31,430 nucleotides of DNA from Schoenoplectus triqueter (Eukaryota > Streptophyta > Magnoliopsida > Poales > Cyperaceae), in contig CAXKVV010000786.1 in NCBI GenBank assembly GCA_964058805.1, forward strand, positions 1 through 31,430. The letters run 5' to 3'. Position 1 is the stretch's first letter; each line of letters starts with the position of its first letter. Under the pieces are notes generated by a model. That model was not told the origin of the DNA and searched no databases. It saw nothing but the letters and a program-made list of their open reading frames with translations. Made by a program: the position numbers and the translations under genes. Below are positions 10,722 through 20,400 of this stretch, one piece after another.

Positions 10722-11302
10722 AACCAGCAAAACAGATGAGTTATATTGCTTGGGAAATGATGTGTTTTTTATAAAATAAATAGTAGCAGCATGATTTCTA
10801 ATTAGTTTAATTGTATTGTGCAAATAAGATAAACATCTTTGATTGTAGTTTCCTCTCTCTTTTTAATTCGATTTAGTTTAGAGCAATGGCATGGTTTGTT
10901 AATAAATCGCTCTAACTTTTTTGCATTTACTTTGTGTGATGATTTCGAGCGGCTTTAGGCGAACATCATCTTCTAGGCTGTCAGCTTGAATGCCTCCCCT
11001 CCCCTCACATAGTTTGTTTTGCCCTTGTGTCTGTTTTAAGGGCACATAACCAGCCTGGGTACCCCCCTTGGCTGGCCTCCCCTCCCCTGAGTCCCGTCAC
11101 ATAGTTTGTTTTGCATTTGCATTAACTTTTTCTTGAAACATTTTATCAAACAACCTTCTCTTGAAACTCAGATATCCGCTCACAGACAAAACGTAGTGCA
11201 TCATCACCTGCATCAGGATGTGGTTATTAATTTATAATGCCACAAATCTAACGTGTTCTCTGTTTATCCATCTAAAAATAAAATTCTAATTTAGTTAATT
11301 TT
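10722..11302 (+). other. FAHD1 3' flank with a C-rich direct repeat
   Basis: It includes the FAHD1 3'UTR; AATAAA-like signals occur near 10773-10780. At 10993-11022 and 11076-11114 a CCTCCCCTCCCCT block followed by CACATAGTTTGTTTTGC is repeated, the second copy with about 9 extra bases. No coding segment is seen. Confidence 0.55.
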
Positions 11303-11397
11303 ATTTAAAATTTATTTTGAGAACATATTATTAAGTTATTGTCAAGTAAATTCGCATAATGAAAACCATATTAACAAACATGAGTCAGCTCGACTCG
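11303..11397 (+). repeat. downstream copy of the duplicated FAHD1 promoter segment
   Basis: This is collinear with 7968-8071 and retains TGAGTCA at 11381-11387 and AGCTCGACTCG ending at 11397. After it the two loci diverge. No second FAHD1 exon 1 follows, so the copy is either an orphan promoter or the remnant of a lost tandem duplicate. Confidence 0.8.
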
Positions 11398-12875
11398 TTT
11401 GTTGTCCAGCACCTTCACTCTTTCGGCTGCAAATAGAGCGAATAGAGAGCGCAAAAAAAAAAAAAAAAATCAGATCTAGGATTAGTCATAGTGGGTGGTT
11501 GTTGCCGCTGGCTTCCTCTGCCACTTCTTTCTCTTCGTTTTACTTTTTTTTCTTTTTTTTTCCAATTTTATCTTTTAGTCAGTTAATTTTCATCTCTTCA
11601 TCTTTAGTTTTGTTTTGTCGTTAGTTTCATCTTCCTTGAGCAGCAACACCGTCAGATCCATGAGTCCACTTCTTTCTTCCTATATTTCTCCTCTTTATTA
11701 TTCAATTTTTTTTTGAGGAATAGACCAAGGGCCTACTGAATTTTCATTAAATAATTAAAAAAATATGTACATCATGAAGAAAAAATAGATTATTATTCAG
11801 ATTAGTGATATTTAAATTGATAATAAAAATATAGTACAAAATAAGTTAGTATAATCGATAGTATCTCCGAATCATTTTCCTGAAGGAATAATGACTTTTG
11901 ATGAATGGTCAACATAATTTCAAATTAGTTTAAATTTAGTGAAAAAGAACATCGGTATTTTTTTTTGTTGACAACATATCTGAGAGTTAAATTAAATGTA
12001 TGTTAATTAGAATTGCTTTTTCTTATTTGAAAAACATAAACTTTATTTGAACCCAGCCCAACCTAATCGTTTCCACTCACAACAGAAACCCAATATCTCT
12101 TGCTCCAGATTTGCTCATTTGCTGGTACCGCTGCTGTGATGTCAGCCCATATATATTAAGAAACTACTACCAAACATGGACTAATTCAGGAGATAAGACA
12201 GCAGTCAAACAAGATAAATCCTTTGCCAACGTCTAATGTTTCCTTTGCCAGCTGAGGCTTCAAAGCATGCAATATATCACACAATTTGCAGATATGCCTG
12301 AGATCAGTTCTCTCCAAATTGTGTAAAGAAAACCCTGGAATTTTGAAAGTTCCTTCTTCTTTGCCAAAAAAAGGTTCGAATGAATAAATGATGCACTCTC
12401 CTAAAAATTTGCCCTTGATAGCTGCCATAATACGGACATGGGAAGCATATAACAAACAAAATCAAAATTCTGCTCCTGGCAATTTCTTAATAAAAAAAAA
12501 GATGCAAACAGTACAACACCAGATGTCTATGCAAAGGGCAACTTTAGTACAATAAACTTTTGAATGCAAAATAAGTGAAACAAAAATTCAATTTTGCTAT
12601 TTGTTGTGTCAGTGACAACAGGCAACAGAGCAAAAGCAGTTGCAAGGTCTTGGTTTTATTACTGTCAACATTAGCTACTACGCAGTATCCAAATCATCAA
12701 AAATTTCTAATTAATAAAATCTAGCAATCATATATGTGGAATGAGAACGAACATAAAATCAAAAAACATCAAAAGAGCCCAAGTTCTCAAACAAGATATC
12801 CTCATGCAAGTTAATTACAATTACAAACCAAGCATGATAACAAAAAAAAAAATGTTAACTGTCAAATTGCCAATA
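11398..12875. other. intergenic between FAHD1 and the PMEI-like gene
   Basis: 11400-11700 is pyrimidine-rich with a 19-base A run near 11450-11470 and looks like a 5'-leader without a gene after it. 11700-12180 is AT-rich. 12186-12455 holds an 89-codon minus-strand open frame, with no family I recognise, downstream of the PMEI-like stop. 12456-12875 is expected to include the PMEI-like 3'UTR. No conserved coding segment is seen. Confidence 0.5.
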
Positions 12876-13787
12876 TCAATGTTGCCCTTGCGCATCAAGC
12901 TTCGATAGAGCCAATATCACCTTGCAAAGTTCGGTGAATTCAGTGGCCATGTCACCGAGTTGTCTGATCTGCGGCTCACCATTGGGTCCCTTGCAACTCT
13001 CCTTGCAAGTGGATGCATCTGCTACTGCCGCCGCCACCCAATCCTCCACATCCTCAAATGCTCTCAAGTCAACAGCTTTTGTTGTGTCGTCCAACTGTTG
13101 GATTGCATCCTCAATACTTTCTTGGCAGTCGTTGAGGCATGTCTCATACTCAGGAGCAACGAATGTGTTGTGCTGCTCAACAAAAACTTGATCTGCCGTC
13201 TCTTTCGCATACAGAGCAGCGGCCCTTAATTTTGGTTGAAGAGTTTAAGTGCATACAGAATAAGAGACGGCGAAACAGAATTGAACATTTAAGCAAGTGT
13301 TTCAGTGATACCTTTTCACCGTCAAGGAAAAAAACATTGCTATCGTGTTAATGCAATATTGTAGCTGAAGATAAATTAAAAGAAAAAGAAAAAAGAACTC
13401 GGTAACAATAGAGAAATCACCATTATGTCTGTTAATTTTATATTTTGATTCCATTAAGCATTGACAAATTAGGTTATGATGCAATTATTTCACGTTTTTT
13501 TACAATTGGAAAGAGAATTTATCCATTCCAATTTAACCAAACATATCAAACAAAGAAAAGAAATTGATTGATAAATTTTAGTGGCATTACCTGACCATAA
13601 GCCCAGTCAATAAATGGATGTCAGCTGTTAGGCTCTCTTTAAATTTTAACAGGTGCTTAACACACAAATCAGGTGTAGGTGTCTGGTTGCAAGCTGTTGT
13701 CAAGGACTCGGAGGCATTCAATGGAGTTGCAGCACAAACAGAGATAAACAGAACAAGATAGGCCACAACACAGAAGGTAGAGGCCAT
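12876..13787 (-). CDS. secreted pectin methylesterase inhibitor / invertase inhibitor-like protein
   Basis: Two exons, 13787-13591 and 13224-12876, join in frame in phase 2 (AG|G), giving 546 nt and 181 aa. The start MASTFCVVAYLVLF begins a clear signal peptide of about 20 residues (cleavage plausible after VCAA). The mature protein opens with ACNQTPTPDLC (C33-C42), the N-terminal hairpin disulfide of the PMEI fold. LNDCQESIEDAIQQL (C99) and DASTCKESC (C139) match the second conserved pair of the four-helix bundle. C95, C143 and C166 are extra. Family members bind pectin methylesterases in the wall or acid invertases in wall or vacuole; sequence alone does not separate these here. I see no PKF motif of the kind known from invertase inhibitors. 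The single intron is 366 bp. The splice acceptor (ATTAAG|G) has a weak pyrimidine tract but restores the frame. Confidence 0.88.
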
Positions 13788-13866
13788 GGCTTAATTTGCT
13801 TTCCCTTTTTTTTTGATGATTTTCGGTATCAAATGGAGAGGTAATGCTAGGCTGTGCAAAATTATG

Positions 13867-13874
13867 TATAAATA
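13867..13874 (-). promoter_or_regulatory. candidate TATA element of the PMEI-like gene
   Basis: TATAAATA on the plus strand, reading TATTTATA on the gene strand, lies 80 bp upstream of the ATG at 13787. The position fits a TATA box with a short 5'UTR, but the orientation is the less usual one. Confidence 0.35.
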
Positions 13875-14290
13875 GCTCTTTAATGTATGACAAAATGGGG
13901 AGTTAGTTCGGGTTTGTACGCGGAAGTTTTGAGGTGTTAAGAGGTTGCATGCATTTGTTTCTTGCAATCTTTTTGCAAGGCCCCGCTGCCAATGAAGTCA
14001 CCAGTACAACAGTGCTAATTGAAGATCTTTGTACAACGGATACATCGATTGATTCAGAGCAGCACCCGAAAACAAGTACAAAGAGAATGGAAAGGTATCG
14101 TTGGCACTGTTCATATAATCATATGTAGGTTGGCATATGCTAAAATTACTCGTGGTTGAGCATTGAATCAATAGAAGAACTGGATTAGAAATTTTCAAAT
14201 ATCCGATCCAATATGAATCTATAATTATTTGTTTACATTCGTGATCAATTTGACGTCTTTTATATGTTTAAGAAGTTATTTAAAGCTAAA
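13875..14290. other. PMEI-like upstream region
   Basis: This is non-coding sequence between the PMEI-like promoter and the foldback element at 14291. I see no further structure apart from ordinary AT-rich DNA after 14150. Confidence 0.4.
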
Positions 14291-14632
14291 TATTATGGCG
14301 TTCATCCAATTTTTATGGTATATTCAAATGATCAAATACTATGGTATAATTTTTTTTTAAATATTGCTCGAACAAAAAAAAATTAAAACTATAGATGTGT
14401 TTTTAATAGTTTAGTAGAATATGCATCAACTTTAAAATAATACTAGAGTTTAAGGAAACTCCAGTATTAGAATTTAAAAATTGTATGATGGAAGAAAAAT
14501 ATCTTTCACCACTAAAATTTAATAAATTATTAGAACACATTTATGAATTTATGTTATTTTTTATTTGAGCAATATTTTTAAAATAATATACCATAAAAGT
14601 TTGGATGCACAATAGAGTTACTCAAGTAAAAT
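14291..14632. repeat. foldback MITE-like element, about 340 bp
   Basis: The left arm reads GTTCATCCAATTTTTATGGTATA ... AAATATTGCTCGAACAAAAA ... GATGTGTTTTTAATAG. The right arm carries the complement in reverse order (GAACACAT, TTTGAGCAATATTT, TATACCATAAAAGTTTGGATGCAC). The centre is a hairpin, AATACTAGAGTTT-AAGG-AAACTCCAGTATT at about 14440-14469, with one mismatch in 13 pairs. The right arm has about 30 extra bases. The whole element is nearly one long imperfect hairpin. No clear target duplication was seen. Confidence 0.8.
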
Positions 14633-15579
14633 AGATGCTGCATGTAAAATTGCTGCATGCTCCGGTTATTATTAGACTCCCCATGCCTAGCTATATAGAG
14701 ATGTTGGAATTAATTGATATGAACTTCTACACGTGCTTCTTCAGCTTGATTGTAAATTACTACCTTGCAAATTCCATGAAGAATCTGAAAGCAAATTATA
14801 TGACATGACCCAAAAATATATCAACCAATATTTTTTGTTGTTGACTTTTTTTTTCATGATAGGATATTATGTTAGAATTCAAATCTGCTGCTCTTCAGAC
14901 TCGCGAGCAAGATCTTGCTCTTCGGATCATGCGGTCGAAAATCATCAAATAACAGCTGTATGAATCTTGAGAAAGAAAAAAAAAACTCGGACTATCAGAT
15001 CCAAGGAGCAGAATCATGCTATTCGGTTCAATGAGCAGCAGATTTATTTCCATTATGTGATTAGGATATCAATATATCGAGACGCGCTGGAAGCTTATTT
15101 TAGCCATACCCATACTGGAGCCTTGATTGGTGGCATATATATGTTTTAATAATTACAGAGATATTAATTGCTGAAGACGGAGTCAACTAAGACTACATTG
15201 CATACATAGAAGTTTGCTTAATTAATTTGGTAGCAATTTAGGCTTGCTAACTCAAGTACTAACATAAACTTTTAAATCCGGAGTGACATGTCATCAAATA
15301 TGTAGGATATCGTAGGAAAAAAAGACGCTGTCTACAATTGCTAATAATAATGTGAAACATTCTCAAATCTCACATTCAGAATTTTTAAAAGGAATTGTAA
15401 AGTTTAAAGACTCCAAACAATCATTAATCCCCGTCAAGCAAAATTTTAATCTTCCGAATAAGCATCATATAAAAAAACAAAAAAATAAAGATGATACTAG
15501 GTTTTCAAATCGTTGTTTTTTTGAGTTTTGAGTTGCAGGTACCTCTTATCTACTGAAAAGAAAATTGTAAGATTTCTTA
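14633..15579. other. intergenic, no gene recognised
   Basis: This is mixed AT-rich DNA. 14870-15060 is less AT-rich and contains the CAAGATCTTG palindrome, but no open frame with recognisable content. No repeat was identified with confidence. Confidence 0.4.
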
Positions 15580-15667
15580 GGGTGTGTTTGGATGATGAAA
15601 GAATTAGTGTAAGAATAGTATTTTTTGTGTTAGTGGTTGAGAATAGTATAATATTAGTGATATCTTA

Positions 15668-17051
15668 GGAGTGTTTGGCACTCAATGGAATAGCAAAAAG
15701 TTGAAATAGAATAGCTATTTCGACGAATTAATTTGCCAAACGAATTTTAGACTAAGTAGAAGAGTGCGGAATAGTGCTAATCCGGTATACCAACTTATAG
15801 GTGGAATACCGGATTAGCTCTCGTCGGAATAGCGATTATTGTTTGATTATATTATATTATATTATTATATTATTATTATGATTAAGATTTAGTATTATTA
15901 TATTATATTTATGATTATAATTTATTATTATATTAATATTATGATTATTATTATTATTATTATCATTATATTATTATTATTAAATTATTATTATCATTAT
16001 TGTTATTATATTATCGTTACCATTAGTATTATTATATTATTTATTATTATTATTTTATTATGTTATATTATATTATTATATGTTGATTATAGTTATGATT
16101 AATTTATTATTATATTATTATAATTATAATTATTTATAATTATTTTTATGATTATGATTATATTTTTATTATTATATTATTATGATTATGATTATGATTA
16201 TATTTATATTATTATGATTATGACTATAATTATTATTATTATTATCATGATTATGATTATGATTATTATATTATGATTATATTATTAAAATTATGATTAC
16301 TTATTATTATTATATTATTATAATTATGATTGTAATTATAATTTTTATTATTATATTACTATATTATGATTATTTTTATATTTTTATTATATTACTATTA
16401 TAATATTATTATTTATTATGATTATTTTTTATTACTTTATTATTATTTTATTATATTGTATTATATTATTATATATTGATTATAGTTATGATTAATATAT
16501 TATTATAATTATAATTATTTTTATGATTATGATTATATTTTTATTATTATATTATTATGATTATGATTATGGTTATATTATTATGATTATGACTATAATT
16601 ATTATTATCATGATTATGATTATGACTATTATATTATGATTATATTATTAAAATTATGATTATTTATTATTATTATATTATTATATTATTATAATTATGA
16701 TTGTAATTATAATTTTTTATTATTATATTACTATATTATGATTATGTTTATATTTTTATTATATTACTATTATAATATTATTATTTATTATGATTATTTT
16801 TTTATTACTTTATTATTATTATTATCTTACTATTATGATCATTATTTTACTACTATTATTATTATCATCATCATTATTAGTATCATAATTATTCATATTT
16901 TAATTATTCTAATATTTTAACTATTCTGAGTAACAACTGTCAAACGATATTTTCACTCTTCCGAATAGTCAAGAATACCACTCTTCCAAAAAGATACTCT
17001 TCCAAAATTACCACTCTTCCAAAGCTATTCCTTGATTTGCCAAACGGACCC
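15668..17051 (+). mobile_element. Tourist-like (PIF/Harbinger) MITE carrying an ATT satellite
   Basis: It begins GGAGTGTTTGGCA and ends TGCCAAACGGACCC, terminal inverted repeats of about 13-14 bp. It is flanked by TTA at 15665-15667 and at 17052-17054. A 3 bp TTA duplication with GG..CC ends is the PIF/Harbinger (Tourist) signature. Subterminal regions also pair (GAAGAGTGCGGAATAG on the left, CACTCTTCCGAATAG on the right). A 13 bp inverted repeat, GCTAATCCGGTAT / ATACCGGATTAGC, lies near 15777-15825. ACTCTTCC is repeated several times at 16955-17021. The element is 1384 bp, most of it ATT repeat. No transposase is encoded. Confidence 0.85.
15841..16920. repeat. ATT/TTA-rich satellite with an internal 393 bp tandem duplication
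   Basis: About 1.08 kb consists almost only of A and T with sparse C and G, built from degenerate ATT, TTATGA and TATTAT units. A longer period is visible: TTGATTATAGTTATGATTAA occurs at 16083 and again at 16476, and the sequence after each runs in parallel (GATTATATTTTTATTATT, TTAAAATTATGATTA, GATTGTAATTATAATTTT) for nearly 390 bp. A unit of about 393 bp is therefore present twice, 16083-16475 and 16476 to about 16850. Confidence 0.9.
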
Positions 17052-17180
17052 TTAGGAAATATAAGAATAGAGATAATAGTTATTATTTCGGGTTAGTAAA
17101 ATATTATTTAGATGGTAACTTGAGAATAACAATAGAGGGTATGAATAAAGTATTGATTTATTTATTTTCAACTAACTCTT

Positions 17181-18300
17181 GACTTTTTTTTTCATGGTTT
17201 ATAATACATACAATCAGCATTCTATTTTACCCGGATTTTTTTATTATTTTGTTTATTTTATGTATTCATAATTTGAAGGTAATTGTATATTATGTAATTT
17301 TTTTAATTAATTTACTATCTTATTTGATATTAATGCAATCATAATTTGAATGTAATTACATATTAAGACCTTTTTCGCAAAATTTTAACAAATCAATTAT
17401 CATAAATATCGAATACGAATTTCATAGTTCCAAATAAATCATGCAAATTGGTTGTTACTTCAATAGCAACAAGTTCTAGTGATAGAAGCAGCGCACATAT
17501 TACAAATAAAAAAAAGGTAATTGAATTAAAAAAACAAGTATTGGTACCAGTGAATACAAGGTATCAATAGCCACAAGTGCAAGTACTGGTACACACGTAC
17601 CGACACATAAGAGTTCAACAATCTTAACAAAAGAAAACTGGTACCAGTGCATAAAAGGGTCCAGGCGTCCAGCAATTACAAATTACCAGACGTTTGAAGC
17701 AAAATAGACAATCTATGATATTGATTTCATATTTTTCATTGAATATGGACTGAAATGCCCTTATCAGAATTGATCACTACCCTGGTTTACAGCTGTCATT
17801 TACCATAATTGATTAGCGCATAGACTGGCCAATGTAATTAGTGGGTATTACAGTATCTTTATAGTTTTCAATTAAAATCCTAAGGTGAAATTCCAGCACG
17901 GAATATAGGTAGAAGAGACATGAAAGAGCAAGAGCTTTCTCTCAGCTATGATCGCCACCTTCGCAATTTAAGTAATGGTAACTCCATATGTACTATTTAC
18001 CAACTGGCATCTCACACCTGTACCAACTAGTATGAATATTGATGATTACACAACTGGTATCTCAGGAATGAGGCCACGGACAAAAGCACAAGGTCAAAAA
18101 ATAATAAGCCCTATCTCTGTACCAACTTACTATCAGATTTAAATCAACAAACAATAACGAATGGCAAAAAAAAAAAAACAACAACACAAAGGTCGGAATG
18201 AGTAAAGGGGCGAAGCACAATAACTGAAAAATAGGCTTAATCGCAAGCAAAATCTGTCCAGCACATCTACTGGTACAACAATATGGTGAACAATCATCAC
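17181..18300. other. intergenic with a cluster of TGGTAC/GTACCA motifs
   Basis: From 17540 to 18280, CTGGTA and its complement TACCA(A/G) recur about ten times (for example near 17546, 17588, 17638, 18017, 18055, 18117 and 18268), often within CTGTACCAACT or ACTGGTACCAGTG. At 17268 and 17339 a 30 bp CATAATTTGAA.GTAATT repeat occurs. No protein-coding segment is convincing. Confidence 0.45.
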
Positions 18301-18482
18301 ACCTCGACAACCCTTCAAAATGGACCTCTATCTACTGCTTGTTCCATGGAGAAGACAGAAATGCAGTTGATTTCGTCAATTTCGCCGCATAGAGCCGGAG
18401 ATCTGAAATTAGATGAAGGTAGTTTATTTTCTCGAGAGAGTGGCTGTTGAGAGAGGGAGAGAGGGAGAGAGGAGAACGTTAA
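18301..18482 (-). other. possible orphan 5' leader (minus strand)
   Basis: On the minus strand this begins with a CTCTCTCCCTCTCTC pyrimidine tract (18436-18475 on plus is GAGAGAGGGAGAGAGG-like). It continues with moderate-GC sequence and two very short ATG frames (near 18390 and 18347, the latter 10 codons). This composition is typical of plant 5'UTRs, unlike the AT-rich surroundings, but no coding exon follows. It may be a non-coding transcript start or a relic promoter. Confidence 0.25.
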
Positions 18483-18580
18483 AAGAGAATGAATATAAAA
18501 TCAATGACTAAATTTTTTTATTATTTTTTTAACTCACAGGAACACTCATGAGAGTGCTGATCCGCTAAACCGATATTTAC

Positions 18581-19022
18581 GGGTGTGTTTGGATGATGAA
18601 AGGATTAGTGTAAAAATAATATTATTTGGGTTACTAGTTGTGAATAATATGAAGTTAGTGATTTTAGAAAATATAAAAAAAGTGTTAATTTTTACTATTT
18701 TGGGTTAGTAAAATATTATTTGAATGAAAACGTGAGAACAGTAGAAAAAAATAGTTAAAATAATTAATTATTTTTCAGTATTTTATTTAATAATAATATT
18801 TATTTAATACTATTCCATACTAATATAAAAGAATTTTTTTTTTTATTATTTTCACTATCCTCATGGACGCTAATCCGCTAACCCAACGTTTTCTATGAGT
18901 TAGCGGATTAGCACTGTTCTGCTGCTATTCTCGATTTCAATTTTGTATTTGGATGGTTGTTAACCCGAGAACAGTACTGTTATTCCAAAAACGGTGCTAT
19001 TCTACACCATCCAAACATAACC
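18581..19022 (+). mobile_element. MITE of the GGGTGTGTTTGGATG family, full-length copy
   Basis: It starts GGGTGTGTTTGGATGATG and ends CATCCAAACATAACC, a terminal inverted repeat of about 15 bp with few mismatches; length 442 bp. Inside is a perfect 14 bp hairpin stem, GCTAATCCGCTAAC (18869-18882) and GTTAGCGGATTAGC (18899-18912). It is uninterrupted where the copy at 15580 carries its Tourist-like insertion. The flanks (TTTAC, ATAAA) do not give a clean target duplication. It has no coding capacity. Confidence 0.8.
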
Positions 19023-19049
19023 ATAAAGTGCAACGTTCTTATTTGTAAA

Positions 19050-19453
19050 TAGGGGTAGAAACGAACTAAGTAGAGTCGAGCTAAGTTCAAAATCAGTTCA
19101 CTAAATAATGAGTCAAGTTGACTCGCTCATTTAATAGTTAATAATATTTTTATATTAAAATTTATAAAAATAAATAAATAACTAATAACAATATATTTCA
19201 CACAAATTTGATATAATAATTTAATACATATCATATTATAAATTATGTACTATACTAAAAATTTATAATATAATAATATAAATAACAAATATCATAGTTT
19301 ATCAAACCAAACCGATTCAAGCTCAAACTCAATTCATTAACTTAACAAGTTGACTCATTAACAACTCGGATCATTAATGAGCTTTCCAATAGTGAGTCTA
19401 TCCCGAAGAAATTACAAGCGAGTCTCGAGCTACGATTTTTTTTACTAACCCTA
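19050..19453 (+). mobile_element. hAT-type MITE with 8 bp target-site duplication
   Basis: The ends are TAGGGGTAG (19050) and CTAACCCTA (ending 19453), inverted with one mismatch. They are flanked by identical 8-mers TTTGTAAA at 19042-19049 and 19454-19461. Subterminal similarity continues (GTCGAGCT on the left, GTCTCGAGCTACG on the right). An 8 bp duplication with TAGGG-type ends marks the hAT superfamily. The length is 404 bp with no coding capacity. It lies only 27 bp right of the MITE ending at 19022. Confidence 0.9.
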
Positions 19454-19461
19454 TTTGTAAA

Positions 19462-20400
19462 TCATGTTATGGTAAGTTGCATAATTATATTATTTTAAGA
19501 GAAAATATACATAATAAGTTTTTAAACCTTCTAATAAAACCTCATAACAAGTAGGAAGATAACTTCAAACGTTGGGAGACTCATGCCTCAGTATAGAGAG
19601 CTATTTTTCATCTTATTTTATCTTCCTTCTCTTTCTCAGGTGAGGAAAACTCAATATTATTTTTATTATGCAAATTCAATATTATTTTTGAGAACCCTCT
19701 AATATTATTTTTGTCAATACTATTTATGTTGTGCAAATTCAATGCGTAATTTTATTATTCTATGAGGAAAATATGTCCATACTAAGTTTTCAAAACCCTC
19801 TAATAAATTATATTGCCTTGAGAATAAAATAATTTGAAACCTTTTTTGTTCTTGATAATTATGTTGTAGATAATAAAAGGTCGTTCTAAAATAAAATAAA
19901 TAGAAGTCCTTTTATTTGTAAATAATGGCTAGTTGATATTGTACTGTTTTTTTTTTGCGAGCTATATTTGAAATGCATCAAATGACGTAATTGAAAAACT
20001 GACTTCTCAAGTAATTTAAAATTTTAATAGTTGAAATTCATGACACTTCAGAAAAAAAATTATATCAATAACTTAAATCGTAACATTAAAAAGTTTTAAT
20101 TTTGATGTATTTCGCCATTTAGAAAACTTAGCTTTACGATTTACATGACAAAAATGATACAATTATTTCATGATGCGCCACAAAAAGATATTATATTGAT
20201 CCTTTTTTCTTTTATATTTTTAATTGAATTTGCTTTCTCCACTATTCTTTAATATGAGAAGAAGTAAAAGAAAAGGAGAAAAAAAGGACTGCCGCAAAAT
20301 CCCAATTATCAAGTGAGACCAAGTGCAACGTTTGATTTTTAATCATAGACAGACGGGTTAAAGAACGGATGAAATGAGATTTATGATTTATCACTGACCA
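19462..20400. other. AT-rich intergenic with diverged direct repeats
   Basis: GAAAATATACATAATAAG..TTTTAAACC.TCTAATAAA near 19503 recurs as GAAAATATGTCCATACTAAG..TTTTCAAAACCCTCTAATAAA near 19767. Between them GCAAATTCAAT and AATATTATTTTTG recur. This looks like an old internal duplication of about 264 bp period. No genes are seen. Confidence 0.5.

Larger units (their letters stand above)
15580..17180 (+). mobile_element. MITE of the GGGTGTGTTTGGATG family, interrupted by a second MITE
   Basis: It starts GGGTGTGTTTGGATGATG at 15580, preceded by TTA (15577-15579). It is homologous to the element at 18581 through AATTAGTGTAA, TTAGTGATAT and, after the interruption at 15668-17051, TTAGGAAATATAAG ... 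GGGTTAGTAAAATATTATTT. Its 3' terminus (expected CATCCAAACA-like) was not found, so the right limit is approximate and the copy may be truncated. Confidence 0.75.

Noticed and set aside
12186..12455. 89-codon minus-strand frame downstream of the PMEI-like gene
   Set aside because: It shows no recognisable family, signal or motif. It could be chance or part of a 3'UTR; not enough to call a gene.
12922..13351. Three plus-strand open frames of 70-89 codons
   Set aside because: They lie antisense to PMEI-like exon 2, whose frame carries the conserved cysteine pattern.
15911..16920. Open frames rich in Ile, Tyr and Leu
   Set aside because: They are translations of the ATT satellite, which lacks stops in some frames by composition alone.
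18062..18310. 82-codon minus-strand hydrophobic, Cys-rich frame
   Set aside because: Its hydrophobic run comes from a T-rich stretch; no homology is recognised and there is no good start context.
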